From: Heliocidaris erythrogramma
Lineage: Eukaryota > Echinodermata > Echinoidea > Camarodonta > Echinometridae
Assembly: GCA_025617745.1 (NCBI GenBank)
Contig: CM046862.1
Coordinates: 54,737,597-54,801,596 of the forward strand
DNA length: 64,000 bases
Reading direction: 5' to 3'
In this document: positions 35,978-47,230 of the stretch, piece by piece
Position numbering within the stretch: the stretch's first letter is position 1
Layout of the letters: every line of letters begins with the position of its first letter
The notes under the pieces: model-generated
The model's input: only the letters and a program-made list of their open reading frames with translations
Told to the model about the DNA's origin: nothing
The model's database searches: none
Made by a program: the position numbers and the translations under genes

Positions 35978-37139
35978 CTGTAACGAGAAAATACTTTAAT
36001 GCAATGGAAAATTGATCTGGCTTATACATTCCAGATATTTTATTATGCACGCCACAACCCAAACGATACATCAAATGAGTCTAATTTACTACACACTATA
36101 TTTTTTATCCCATAGAAAATGGATTCGGCGCGTAACTTACCGATATTCTGCAACCCAATCGAAATAAAACATGAATATAATATACATGTAGTAAACATAG
36201 ATTCTAATACATGTATTAGAAAATTGATTTGGCGCCAAAATATCTGAGATTTTTACAACGCAATCGAAAGCAGGTTTTTTAGGCCGGGCTGGAGGTAGTG
36301 CTGGAGCCCGGGCGACATCGTATTTTTATTTTTATTTTTATTAATATTTCTTCAGAGAAACCGGACTAACAGGAAAGCATCCACTTTCTAGACATTTAGA
36401 ATTGGGATGGGGGGGGGGGGGTAGCGACATAAGGGACGACGTATTTAGAGAAGGCTTAAAGCCATAAAGTGTTTGTTAAAAGGAAGGGAGTGGTTGGCTA
36501 CAAGGGCGATGCAATGCGGAATGGATGTGTGATATCATACAGTCATCATGGAGAATATTTTTGCTATGTCCATACACTATTCTTATGGTGAAACGAACAC
36601 TTTTTCCTGGGAGGCCATGTAATAATATGTTGGCTATGTTGCACATAACGGATCATATCTCAGTAAAAAGGACAGAGGGGGTATTTCTGTTATTTTTTTT
36701 TTGTACACACCAAATGGGAAAGTTCTCCATGAACGAAACATCTTGACTGCATTGCCAATAGGAGATTGAGATTCCCCTTATCATTAGTGATCTAAAGTTT
36801 CAAATATCCATGATTTTCTAATCCTTTCACTATTCTGTTTCTCTGCTTCTACTCAGTCCAAGTTTCCTTGAAGGGTTAGTTTCCCATTAATTTATATCCA
36901 AGTCTTGCAAATGTGACCCCCCCCCCCCCCCCCCCCATCCGTTAAGGAAGGGGGTGTATTATTATTAGTAAAGTAGCTTTGACGTTATCTGCGCCTGCAT
37001 GGGAGGGAAAAGCGAACTGAGTCGGGTTTCTCCTTCCGATATAACTGATTGGGATGTGCACCGGGGTTTCCCGATACTCTTCTACGAATAGTGCCGGGGT
37101 TCTTAACGTTCAAAGGTGGTAACTCTCCTCTCCATGGAA

Positions 37140-37329
37140 CCTCCATTTAACGGAGTATTTTCCACTTTAACATAACCTGCGTCTATGAAACAGGGGCGGG
37201 GGGGGGGGGGCACATTAACACACAAGTAACGCAGGCTTCAGTCACCAACCTGGGGTGGATTCGAACCCACAATCTTTAGTTCGACAGGCAGACGCTTTAC
37301 CGACTGAGCCAACTTATCTCCAAATTCCA
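37140..37329 (-). mobile_element. tRNA-like sequence, probably SINE-derived
   Basis: On the minus strand, 'ttggctcagtcggtaaagcg' (A-box-like) and 'gggttcgaatcc' (B-box-like) lie at tRNA spacing. The acceptor stem halves do not pair and the T-stem lacks a base, so this is not a working tRNA. G and C runs adjoin it. Confidence 0.5.
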
Positions 37330-37542
37330 CATGCATCTACTTTAAACAAATTTTCAGTTTTAATCAAAATGGACTTTCTGTTGACTTTGCAAAACTGCTG
37401 TACAATTATGCAAAACAATTGGCCTATTTCAAATTTTGATCTTTAAAGTATAGGTCGCTGAAAGACAAGACTTCACTAAGACACTGCTGGCTAAAAGTTT
37501 AAATCCAAGAACCATATCGAAGAAATCTTCTTCTGTCTGGAC

Positions 37543-37672
37543 CCTGTTTCATAAAACTTGTCATTGATGACAAGTTGCAATAACTGTTATAAGCTACTGA
37601 AATCCTTGCATCTGATTGGGTGATAGCAAATTTGTCGGTAAAAATCACTGACAAGACACTTAATGAAACGCC
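37543..37672. repeat. Short inverted repeat, second copy
   Basis: Matches 12178-12310: 'ctgaaatccttgcatctgattgg' and 'aaaatcactgacaagacactt'. The outer ends 'gtttcataaaacttgtca' and 'tgacaagacacttaatgaaac' are inverted. It ends in a C-homopolymer. Confidence 0.75.
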
Positions 37673-37755
37673 CCCCCCCCCCCCCCGAGTTTGCCTTTTC
37701 TTTCAATGCAATATTAATACTAATAATTCAAAAGCACACGTAGAAAGAATCTAAC

Positions 37756-37876
37756 CTTGTTTTAGAAGTAGAAACTTCATTGTCTGCTGATGATGTACCT
37801 TGAGGCGGAATACCACTTGATGCCGATGCCAAGGGTCTAGGGGTAGCGGAAACCGTTTCTCCCGATGTTGCTTGGC
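37756..37876 (-). CDS. Gene A linker exon 4 (Ser/Thr-rich)
   Basis: A 121-nt exon, in phase 1, out phase 2. The acceptor is 'tctcttttacaattcacgagcag' and the donor is ACAAG|GTTAGA. It reads GQATSGETVSATPRPLASAS ... STSKT. Composition and ending (ST/SASKT-R at the junction) match linker exon 6 and the gene B linker, so the linkers also arose by duplication. It joins DD2 to DD3 in frame. It has no domain of its own; Ser/Thr density would allow phosphorylation, which is a guess. Confidence 0.8.
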
Positions 37877-38376
37877 CTGCTCGTGAATTGTAAAAGAGAC
37901 CTCTAATCGTTAAAAATGAGTCTTTGTGTTCATGTTTTTTGATAAATTATGCCAGCTCTAACAAATTAGATGGATTATTTATTTATGCAAAGCATCTGAT
38001 CTCAATGTGGTACATCAATATGATTTACTTTTTATGTATCTCCCATACATAGCTATAGCTTAGATTCAATTCATGTTAGTTTGATTGGGTTTTTATTCAA
38101 CAGTTTGTACTCAGTGAATGAAATAACATCAATACAATAGAGCTTAATTATTCCACATAATTATTTTAGGGATTAACTCCTTTGATTTGATACTTTTCAT
38201 TTTTGCTCTAATTTTTAACACGAGAAAAGGGTTAGGAGAATAAATGGGCATTGCTATAAAGATAACAGATGTGTAAGCTTAGGTGAAGGAAAAACAAAGA
38301 GTAAACTAGAGTTATGATTATGTATATAGCAATTCTTTACGGATTGAGATCCTGTAATGTACCGCGATTTTAATAC

Positions 38377-38678
38377 CTTCTCCAAATATCTCATCGGCTA
38401 GGCGGATATTATCAGACGCTCTCAGTGCTGTTTCCAGAGCCACACTCTCTGTGGATTGGGTTTGTTTCTTTCGCCAGTCTCGTAACATATCCAGCGTCCC
38501 AGAGTAAGATATATTGTGATACCGGGAATTTGTTGCAATATAGCGTTGCCTGTCTTCTGGTTCAAATCCTAAAGCACTGCCTAGGTTGTCGATTTCATCA
38601 TTCTTGACGACCTTTCTGGCAACTGTTTTGAGGATATCATCAAAACTGCCACTCTCCCGACTAGCCTGAGGAATCGTC
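38377..38678 (-). CDS. Gene A death-domain exon 3 (DD2)
   Basis: A 302-nt exon, in phase 2, out phase 1. The acceptor is 'cgatacactctag' and the donor is GAAG|GTATTA. The frame reads GSFDDILKTVARKVVKNDEI ... LGSALGFEPEDRQRYI ... YSGTLDMLRDWRKKQTQSTE ... LETALRASDNIRLADEIF. Early leucines, a TLDMLRDW motif before the helix 5 region and a final L..AL....N..LADEI helix fit a complete death domain. It is clearly diverged from DD1, DD3 and DD4. No equivalent is seen in the visible part of gene B. Confidence 0.87.
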
Positions 38679-38947
38679 CTAGAGTGTATCGAGAAGATAA
38701 ATTCGTTAATTAACTTGTTTTAGTTGTTTCTCGTTCATATTTATAGGTGAATTATATAATTGCGTTTATTTATAGTTAAATGAATTTTGCTACATTGTCG
38801 TGCTTTTCCTGGAAGGTAATTCATACCTCATGTCACAGTGTTATCATGTATAATCTACATACACACACGCGCAATCACATAAATAGTTAAACATAGGTAG
38901 CTACATCATTATCATAAGTAATTCTGTACTTCATGTCGAAAATCGTT

Positions 38948-39838
38948 AAAGGAGAATTAACCCCTGATTACAAATTTACTTTTATTGGAAGGTGTAATAT
39001 ATTCCTACATATTGGCCTAAATCATTTTCTAATAAGATATCAGAAAAGGGTATAAATAAAGATATTCCAGCACCCGGTATCGTCTCCTACTCATTTACAT
39101 GGGGCTGCCATTTTCTTGATGATTTGGAGTTGTACATGACCCATTGAGAAATGTTCCAGTCAGGAAGATATTTTGAATCCAAGACCTAAATTGATTTTCT
39201 TCATTACCTAAAATCCCATATGTGACGAAAAATATAAAGTGGGTGTTTACATGTATTATACAAATTAAATCTTTATAATGATACTTTTAAATTGTCTGGT
39301 TTTGCTTAACAAAAATCTATTTTCTTGGGTTTGCCAAACAGAGCAGAACATAATATATGCAGCATGCATTCTGACTTTTCAAGTCCCATTATCCGAAAGC
39401 AGGTGAATGCATAGTTTGCCGCTATATATGCTCCGGGAAGAAGCATCCATAAAATTTGAATTAATTTGCTCCGTCCCATACGTCCAGTATCGAGAAAATA
39501 TATTTCTATTAAGCGAATATCGATTTTCAACAGAAATATATAAGGAAATCTTCAGTTTAAAAATAAATTGACATATCTATTCTATATTTTTAATCTCAAA
39601 TGGGTTTTTAATTTTGAAAAAGGCAATTGGGCGTTTGGATTAAGAAAATCTTCTTGTACACATAAAAAAAATGGCAGCCCCCATGTATTGCTAGCAGACG
39701 ATACATATTGCTAGCAGATTTTTGCTCAGAAAATCTTGATCTCGTATATTTTGACGCGAAGCCATATAGTCTAACAAGTAGGAATAAATAACACCTTTGA
39801 ACACTATCGTCTTTATTGTTTGAGGTTAATTCTCCTTT
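38948..39838. mobile_element. Foldback element in gene A intron 2
   Basis: The ends are TTAAAGGAGAATTAACC and GGTTAATTCTCCTTTAA. Inside, 'catggggctgccattttc' near 39100 pairs with 'aaaatggcagcccccatg' near 39668. Layout and end sequence resemble 16568-17557. It has no coding potential. Confidence 0.8.
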
Positions 39839-40180
39839 AAACTCTTGTTGACAAATTTAAATATATCCTTTTGAAGGATTCTTTGGGGCATGTTTGAGGG
39901 ATTTTCTGTCATTACTTGTCGGCAAAAGTGGTCATAATTCGAAAGGCTCATCACTATTAAAGAGGACTGAGGAATGACCGCGTTTTAAAATGACAGATTA
40001 TTTCTTAACGTGCTTGCTCGAACAGTGGAAATAGCAGCCTGCTTGTCAACAGTGTTCATTATATACTTTGAAAACGCTCATGATCATTTAATATCAGTAA
40101 TGACGTGAGCAAGTAATACTGTACTGGTGCAGTTCTGCACTTTACTAAGTAGGGTTTACGAATAACTCTTTAACACTTAC

Positions 40181-40244
40181 GAAATTTTGTTAGGGGATTT
40201 TACATCCAGCTCCAAGAATCGTTTATGTTCATCTGGCAAAATAC
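40181..40244 (-). CDS. Gene A candidate linker exon 2 (64 nt)
   Basis: Between DD1 (out phase 1) and DD2 (in phase 2) the gene needs a linker exon in phase 1 and out phase 2. This 64-nt segment fits exactly. It has a strong acceptor ('ttcttctttcaaacttctag'), a strong donor (TTTC|GTAAGTG), and an open frame reading ILPDEHKRFLELDVKSPNKI. It lacks the Ser/Thr-rich composition of the other linkers, so it rests on splice sites and phase only. The longer upstream frame with a hydrophobic run near 40330 would be intronic under this model. Confidence 0.5.
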
Positions 40245-41837
40245 CTAGAAGTTTGAAAGAAGAATTACATGTAGGCCTAGAAATAATTTCACGATTTGAT
40301 TTTGCTTTCTTGGTAAACAATATGAAAAAAAAATTGGTAATGATAAGCATCACCAACACATTTAAACTGTGCAGTTTCATATGTTGAGGGGAGCGAAATT
40401 GAACCAAGATCGACACATGTTCCATACTGCACTATACGCTTTAAAAACGGTGTCAAGTATTCCAGTTTACTGAATAACTGAAAGATATTGTCTAAATTTG
40501 ATACATTGTAACTGACTTATGAGCTTTTGTAAACTGCACTTGAAAAATGTGTTTGCAAAGTGTTTTTAATAATTGAAGTACGTACGGTTTACTTAAAGCT
40601 TATTTAAGTAATTTATCTGTTTGCAATTTATTACAGAAACAAAAAAACTATCACCCTTCTACCTTCCTAGATCATTTATCTGCACTAAACTTTTATCATT
40701 TTTAATCCGCACTATACCGCCTTCCCTTTATTTTATTAGCAATGATATTAATAAGAATTTATAACGAGCACATAATAGTCTTCAGACAGAAGCCATCAAT
40801 ATTATTATGTGCTTATTATTAAGGCAATAAGTTCAACATACACTTAATTTAAATGAAAATTTTAGTACGAAGAAATGTTTCTTCAACTTTATTAGCTCTT
40901 TTGCAGCTTCTAACGTTCTCGTATACGAAGCCCAAACAGTAACAAGACTAGACAACAGGTGCAATCTTGGCAAAGGACGCGAATCAAGAAATGTGAACGT
41001 TTTCTACTATCTTTGGTGCAACCGGTCTCTGCGCCCCGCGGATGACTTAAATGAACGCTTTAGTTGATAAAAACTAGGAAAGGCCTAGCAAATGCTTTGT
41101 CTAACCTCTTTGCTTGCATCTTCAGATATTTCAACCAAGTAGTTGCCATCAAAAAGAAGCAGAAGCTTGTTTTCTAGCTAGCAGTCACTTTCCCAGACTA
41201 GCAAACGCTTAAATTCTTATCTAAAATTTTCTTACCTTTAAAAGGAACGGTTTTGTTCTTATACACAAAAGCTTGCCAGATTAGTAATGGCTTTTTGAAA
41301 AGGAGTAATTTCATTTCATCTTCCAGCTTTCACTAAGTATTTTGCAAGCTCCTCTCCTACTAGATTACGCTCTTACTTGCATGGACATGATGCAGATTAA
41401 AAATGTGTTATTTTAATTTTTGCAAATTGCTCTGCCCTCACCATAATTTTTTTTTAAGTGAATGGATATTTCTCTTTAATTGGCAGGGGAAAGAAACACG
41501 TGAATTCAATATCACGCATAAAGCTGATTTGCCAGATTTAACAGCAGTAAGTCAAATCGCTTTCCGCCGTCACTTTGGAAAGTGAACAGGGGGAGAAAAT
41601 TTTTTTCTGACCAAGCTTATGCCTCGGCGCAAAAACAGCCTTTGTGATAATTCCCTCAAGGAGGTATGAGCTGATGTTGGAGAGTATAACCCTATTGTAA
41701 ACTCTCAAACAATACCAGCTGCAAACCAACATGCCTGACAAAGCAAGAGCGGGCTGACCCCTATCAATACCATTTACTTGATAACCTTTTACATGTTTTT
41801 TTCATTCGGCCCATTACCAATAATTTTACGTTGCAGC
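40245..41837. other. Intronic DNA, nothing recognised
   Basis: Part of gene A intron 1. No exon or transposon end could be supported here. Confidence 0.45.
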
Positions 41838-42003
41838 TGTGGTATCCTGAAAACTCCCTCTTGTGGCAGTACAGATACAAATAAGATGAATAAAGTCCGG
41901 CATTGAATTGCACTAAAAACTGTTAACTCGTACAATCTGAAGTCCATTTATGTAATACTCAAATCATAATCTAGTAGAACTGTATCAGAAACAAGACACT
42001 ACA
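41838..42003 (+). repeat. 5' LTR
   Basis: It runs TGTGGTATCCTG ... GACACTACA (166 bp). It contains an AATAAA signal near 41890. It aligns with the 3' LTR apart from small changes and a 113-bp insertion in the latter. Confidence 0.9.
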
Positions 42004-42279
42004 TTTGACGACGAGGTAAATATGCACTTTTAGAGTATCTATACGTCTCATAAAGTGATATGGTCCAGAACTGGACTGTGCAGATGTTGCGACCAGGTGG
42101 CGAAAATGGCTTGCTCGGCTTAAGAACTTGTTTGTAGCTCTCAACATTACTGCAGATGGGCGTAAACAAGCCAAGCCACCACTTCAGCCGACTCTTCAAG
42201 CAGTGCACCTTATCCTACCACATACGCTGGGACACTGGATATCTTAACTACGTATTTCTCACCAAAGCGCAGCCTTCGG

Positions 42280-43035
42280 ATGGAGCGATACACCTTCCGC
42301 TCCTGTATTCAAGCACAGGGCCAGTCACTAGAAGCGTATGTCACCGAACTACGTCGCCCAGCGCAGTCATGCTCATTACATGACCCTGAGCAGGAAGTCT
42401 TGTCACTACTCATTCAACACTGCTCATCTCAACTGCTGCAGCGTGGAGCTTTCCGCGAGCCAGACAAGACATTAAGCGACATTGTCAACATGGGCAGGCT
42501 ACTTGAACAATCTGAAGCGCAGGCCAGAGAAATGGAAAAGATCAAAGTGCCATCAGTCAATGCGGTTTAGCATAACCAGCTTGACCAACGCCCCCATGCC
42601 CCCATGCATTGCCAAGCACAACCAGCGAAGACGGGGCAGCCCAACCAACACAGCCGCAAACAACACAAGCCGACAAGGGTATCATGCAGAAACTGCGGCG
42701 AGTGCACAGCCAAAGGACGTTCTTGCAATTATTGTAAGAAACTAAACCAGTTTGAACGGTGTTGTCGGACAAAAGCCAAAGCACAACAGGTACGTTCGCT
42801 CGACACGCAGTCGACACCACATGCACTTACAAAACTCGATCATGCTTCACCTGATGAGCCCTCTGATGATGACTATTGCTTTGTGCTGCGGTCGGACTCT
42901 GTGTCAGCTACAACACCCAGAACTACTCTCATGCTTGAAGACAAACCGGTTAGTTTCCTGATAGACACTGGCACATCAGTTAACGTCCTAGACGAGGCAA
43001 CATTTGGGTATTTAGGAAAGCCAGCGTTACGGTAA
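42280..43035 (+). pseudogene. gag and protease remnants of the gypsy element
   Basis: The gag part reads ERYTFRSCIQAQGQSLEAYV and SLLIQHC. The nucleic-acid-binding part follows in another frame with CRNCGEC and CNYCKKLNQFERCC; the His of the CCHC knuckle is replaced (NQF where NHF is usual). The protease part keeps FLIDTGTSVNVLD with its DTG active site. At least one frameshift lies between gag and the knuckle, and the frame closes near 43035. Confidence 0.85.
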
Positions 43036-43246
43036 GCATGTCCCACCTCTATTTGCTTACGGTGCCAAGGCTCCACTCCCAGTGATTGGGGTATGTGACA
43101 TACAGACGTCTTTAAAAAACAACCCAGGACAGGTCTGTCGTCAGATTTCATGTTGTTGCAGGCAACAATGATTGCCTTCCTCACTATGACACATCAAATC
43201 GACTAAACCTTGTGCGCATGCAATTGACACACCACCTAAGAAGGAT

Positions 43247-43907
43247 GTGTCTATCAGACTCAGTGTCGATATGCCAGAGCCAAATAAAGCAATCAGCCGA
43301 GAACGTCACACAATGCCCACAGGCGACGAACTGATTGACGATCTGAATGGTGCCGTGATATTCAGCAATATCGATCTTAGAGCTGGTCATCACCAACTTG
43401 AGCTATCGCCAGAATCCCGCTACATCACCTTCTCCACTCACAAGGGCCTCTACCGCTTCAAACGCTTAAACTTTGGGATCTTATCGGCCAGTGAGATTTT
43501 TTGGGAGGCTATTCATAATGTCATAAGTCATGTCCAAGGCGCCAGAAACATCAACGATATCATTTCGGAAACGTGAGGGTTGAGTGTGAAGCACACAAGT
43601 GTGCAACTTCCTTGGCATGAAGACTTACAGTGCCAGATTCATCAACGGTTTCGCATCGCTCAGTGAGCCACTACGTCGGCTCACTGTGAAAGACACAGAA
43701 CGGATATGGGGACCTGAGCAACAGACAGCGATTCTTGATCAGAACAGCAAAGTCGTAACATACGCCAGTCGAGCGCTAACCAACGTCGAAACCAGATATA
43801 GTCAGACAGAACATGAACCACTAGCAGTCTTCTGGGCCAGCGAGCACTTTGACATGCACCTACCTGGCGCACCATCAACGAAAGCTGACCTCACGTTCCA
43901 TTTCTGA
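43247..43907 (+). pseudogene. Reverse transcriptase and RNase H remnants
   Basis: The RT part keeps VIFSNIDLRAGHHQLEL and ITFSTHKGLYRFKRLNFG. The catalytic DD box is damaged, reading NINDII, and most of the thumb is deleted so that RT runs straight into LGMKTYSARFINGFASL. The RNase H part keeps SRALTNVETRYSQTEHEPLA. Stops and deletions make it inactive. Confidence 0.88.
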
Positions 43908-44400
43908 TGAAGTTTTGTTGCGTGGCTCACAAATAGTTATTGCTGATAGTTTGCGTAGCCGTGTCATAGCACTTGCACATGAAGATCACCAAGGAATGCC
44001 ACGCATAAAAAAAATCTTACTCTCCAAAATGTGGTTCCCAGGCATCAACGCGGACGTAAAATCTGCAATTCAACGATGCGCTATCTGTCAAGCTGTCCAA
44101 TTCACGCCTACACATCTGGAACCACTCCGCATGTATGATATGCCACCCGGTCCATGGCAGCACGTCAGCATGGATTTCTGTGGTCAACTGCCATCCGGAG
44201 ATTGCCAGCTAGTCTTAGTAGATGAGTTTTAGCGTTATCCGGTAGTGAAAGTAGTGCGCTCGGTATCAGCAGCTGCAGTTTTGCCAGTGCTTAATAAGGT
44301 GCTTTCGGTCTTTGGATTCCCCCAAATCCTGATATCTGACTACGGAATCCCGTTAAACTCATCAAATTTCTTCGTCAGTATCATTCTACTCTACATACGT
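43905..44400 (+). pseudogene. Integrase remnant
   Basis: The zinc-binding HHCC domain is recognisable: HEDHQGMPRIKKIL, WFPGI and RCAICQAVQ. The catalytic core follows with SMDFCGQLPSGDCQLVLVDE. A stop interrupts it (DEF*RYP). The second acidic residue region reads ISDYGIPLNSSNF where SDNGPPF is usual. Confidence 0.88.
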
Positions 44401-44639
44401 CTACAGGATTCAGGCCATATCGCTTGCTATTCGGTCGTGACCTTATTACGCATCTCCCACAGACCAGCAATGTCGCCGACCTCAATCGCGATGACCCACC
44501 TACCGCTAGTGATCCATCTACAGAACAAGGAAAAGCAAAGGATGCTATCGCAAAGCAAAATCAGAAGGTGAACTCTGACAGTCGCAATAGAGCACGTTTT
44601 CGCTTGTTGTGGCAATGAAGGGAAATATGATCAATCATT

Positions 44640-44753
44640 GAGGGGGGGGGGGGGGGGGGGGGGGTAAGGACAAAAACAATTTTTTTGCAAAACCATCAAA
44701 AATCGCTTAGTAACGGCTTTTGGGGCCCACTTTCCCTCCATAATTCCCTGACA

Positions 44754-44787
<34 letters not shown>

Positions 44788-44926
44788 TCTTCACTCTAAA
44801 AGGGGGGGCACAATCGAGAAAATGGCGGGTCGTCTATGGTAAAAATTCATACTTCTCTTCCAAAAGGGGGCACGGGCCGGCTGTGCCCCCCCCCCCCCCC
44901 CCTGGATCCGCCAATGATGTCACCAA
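44640..44926. mobile_element. G-tract element, family GGCGGATCC, copy c
   Basis: Starts in a 24-G run, has 'ttccctgacaagc', a 29-A run, 'ggtcttcactctaaaagg', 'aaaatggcgggtcgtctatgg', and ends 'cctggatccgcc'. It is nested in the gypsy element. Confidence 0.8.
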
Positions 44927-45643
44927 TGATCGACATTAAACTATCTGGACTAATTGCTGAAAGAACATAAAAGAAGACTCAGAAAAACAATGAGGCATGG
45001 ACTGTGCGCACAATAAAGGACAATACCATTCCTATTTTACATATTGCATGTTTCAATAGGCTGATCTTTATGCTTTCAGTGATATGCATTTTTATGTTGT
45101 TGTTTTTCTTCAAACATGTAAGTGCATACATGTATTGTATATGATCCAAACCATATTTTGGGGTCTGTTTCTCTTTTTATGAATTTTAAATTTATTTTCA
45201 TGTGTATGTAGTTATATAATTTTAGTATGTCATTTGGTCGAGTATTACCTCCACGTCACAATTTATTTATGATTTCATATGGAACAGGGTCGTGTGACAT
45301 TTTTTTTCTCTTGTGAGCATTGACAGAAAAAGAGCAGAAACAACATTTTACACACGAAAAAAAACTAGGAAAAGTTAACCTGTTCCAAAACAAACACCCC
45401 CCCCCCAAAAAAAAAAAAAAAAAAAAAAAAAAAACGAAGGAAAGCACAGAGATGTTTTGTTCGAATACTCTACCAACTTGATGTATATTACACCCAGAGA
45501 CTACCTCTAGTTAGTCAGGATTCTGGGACCGTAATATTTTTCTTCTTTTTTATAATCTGTTGTAGGGAAGAGGGGAAAGGTTAAGTATTCAAGAATATCT
45601 GTGAAATGTTTTATGCATTTGTTTCAGATTTACCAGTCCAAAA

Positions 45644-45647
<4 letters not shown>

Positions 45648-45700
<53 letters not shown>
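45648..45700. repeat. (AT)n microsatellite
   Basis: About 26 uninterrupted AT units, inside the gypsy element 3' region. The frames across it are artefacts. Confidence 0.95.
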
Positions 45701-45701
<1 letters not shown>

Positions 45702-46012
45702 CAAAACAAGCTGGAATTTGGAACCACAGCAGTTATAAAGGAGGATTTGAGTATAGGCCTGACTTTGAGCCATATATACATATTGAAAATACTGACATAG
45801 TTGTATTTCAGTGAGGATAGCACATTTGTCTATTGTCTCCATGTCCAAACTCAGTGTTTCATTTGATATTGAATACATTCTATGATATGTCGTTTTAAAA
45901 TTCTAATGCATGTATTAACATGATCCCTATGAGTATTACATGAAGGATGTTGACATCATAAATGTTTTGATTTAGTTCTTGGATGATATTTTCTAACTGA
46001 AGAAAGGGTGGA

Positions 46013-46308
46013 TGTGGTTAGTGGTATCATGAAAACTCCCTCTTGTGGCAGTACAGCACGGGCACAGACACCCCTAATTATCCATTGTTAGTAGGGGGAA
46101 TCATCTATTCATCACCACCCCCCCCCCCCCCCCCCTAACAATAGAAAGCGTGTTCGTATCGACGCCAATGCAGTACAGATAGATAAGAGGAATAAACCCC
46201 GGTACTGAATTGCACGTAAAAACTGCGTTAATTCGTACAATCTGAAGTCAATTTCTGTAATACTAGAATCAAAATCTAGTGCAGATATATCAGAAACAAG
46301 ACACTACA
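46013..46308 (+). repeat. 3' LTR with a 113-bp insertion
   Basis: Matches the 5' LTR. At 46057-46169 there is extra sequence flanked by the direct repeat GCAGTACAG (46048-46056 and 46170-46178), which is single in the 5' LTR. Confidence 0.9.
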
Positions 46309-46546
46309 GCAGCTGCAAGCAAAAGGTTGGAAAAACCATTTGCTAGGTTAACTGGCCTGACCCGTCTCAAAAAGGTAAACTCCATGGTCTGTCCCATGAC
46401 TCTATATAATATCTGAAGTCAGACACACATTGAAGAAGATTCTCATGCGTACTCGAATCCAGTGAAATTCTCAAAAGACAGGCTGTTGTGATGTAGCCTG
46501 CAAGAACCATTTCTTATACCATAGTCACTTTTAGGCTAAAACCTAC

Positions 46547-46802
46547 CTTCTTCAACCGTGTCAGCAAGCTTTCCCATTTCTGACAATCGTAAAGCTTTCA
46601 CAAGCATGTCCTTGGTAGAGCCATCCTTTTGATACCAAAGTTTAAGCATGTCCCGCGTTCCCTTTTTTATCGTTAAATCCTTGTCATTCTCTTTCTCAAA
46701 TGAATCCACTTCGGTCTGTTTGAACTTCAAGTATAAACCCAATTCAGAGATGTCCGATATATGCTTCGAGATCTTTACCAGTTCAAGGGGAGTGAGAGAC
46801 AT
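46547..46802 (-). CDS. Gene A first coding exon, DD1
   Basis: Encodes an N-terminal death domain, 85 codons plus one base. The start is the ATG at 46802, since an in-frame TGA lies six codons upstream. A possible 5'-UTR acceptor ('atcgttatttcag') precedes it. The frame reads MSLTPLELVKISKHISDISE, then LYLKFKQTEVDSFEKEN, MLKLWYQKDGSTKDMLVKAL and MGKLADTVEEG. The LxxW...K..L..AL....GKLAD series is a typical DD second half. The donor is GAAG|GTAGGT, phase 1, as in the other DD exons. No signal peptide, so a cytosolic protein is expected. A decayed copy is at 13036-13199. Confidence 0.88.
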
Positions 46803-46998
46803 TTTGATATTTAATTGTCACAACTGAAATAACGATATGGGATCAACGCCATATTACTGCACAGCCGTGAATGGACTAATATCACGACACACACGTTGAT
46901 ATATCACGCGCGTGCTTTTTTTATAGTAGGCCTATTAACATATTGACACTGCCATTACTTGGGAATCCCCCACTCTCTTAGTTATAAAGGTCATATGT

Positions 46999-47230
46999 GT
47001 GCAGTGGCGTATCTAGGGACTTTGCGGCAAACAATGAAGTTGAGTGCCCAAACTCAAGCGAGAGAGCAAAGCGACCAAGCCTCAAATATTTCCAATTTTA
47101 ACCATAAAAACGCAATTCCTTGTTCATCTACCCAGGAAATTGACCGCTGCAATTGATAAACGGTTTTCTATTCACTCACTTCTAAAATTGGGAGAAAATT
47201 AAAGAAACCCCTTATTATGAACTATGTATA
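46999..47230. mobile_element. hAT-type element fragment
   Basis: Starts CAGTGGCGTATCTAGGGAC as at 31773 and shares 'agcaaagcgacc', 'acccaggaaatt' and 'gataaacggttttctattc'. The right end is lost. Confidence 0.75.

Larger units (their letters stand above)
41838..46308 (+). mobile_element. Ty3/gypsy LTR retrotransposon, complete but defective
   Basis: Bounded by two LTRs (41838-42003 and 46013-46308) and a 5-bp target duplication GCAGC (41833-41837, 46309-46313). Both LTRs start TG and end CA. A purine-rich tract (agaaagggtgga) lies directly before the 3' LTR. The internal order gag, zinc knuckle, protease, RT, RNase H, integrase is that of Ty3/gypsy. It lies antisense to gene A in intron 1, only 233 bp downstream of the exon 1 donor. 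Confidence 0.92.
30481..46802 (-). other. Gene A: seven-exon, four-death-domain gene (locus extent)
   Basis: Proposed exon set, all minus strand: 46802-46547, 40244-40181, 38678-38377, 37876-37756, 35977-35652, 34407-34284, 31452-30481. Lengths without the exon 7 insertion are 256, 64, 302, 121, 326, 124 and about 253 nt, giving roughly 480 codons. DD exons leave in phase 1 and linker exons leave in phase 2. Introns are 1 to 6 kb and filled with transposons. No receptor, kinase, caspase, ankyrin or TIR domain is visible. Because exon 7 carries a 711-bp insertion and two donors are altered, the present copy may be a pseudogene or express only its 5' exons. Confidence 0.8.

Noticed and set aside
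37240..37315. A minus-strand tRNA gene.
   Set aside because: A-box and B-box are present, but the acceptor stem does not pair and the T-stem is short by one base. A tRNA-derived SINE is more likely.
40250..40425. Hydrophobic minus-strand frame (LNVLVMLIITNFFFILF) as a membrane or signal exon of gene A.
   Set aside because: A strong acceptor lies inside the frame at 40245 and DD1 already supplies a start codon. The hydrophobic part is better read as intron.
45606..45878. Frames encoding (IY)n peptides.
   Set aside because: They are translations of the (AT)n microsatellite.
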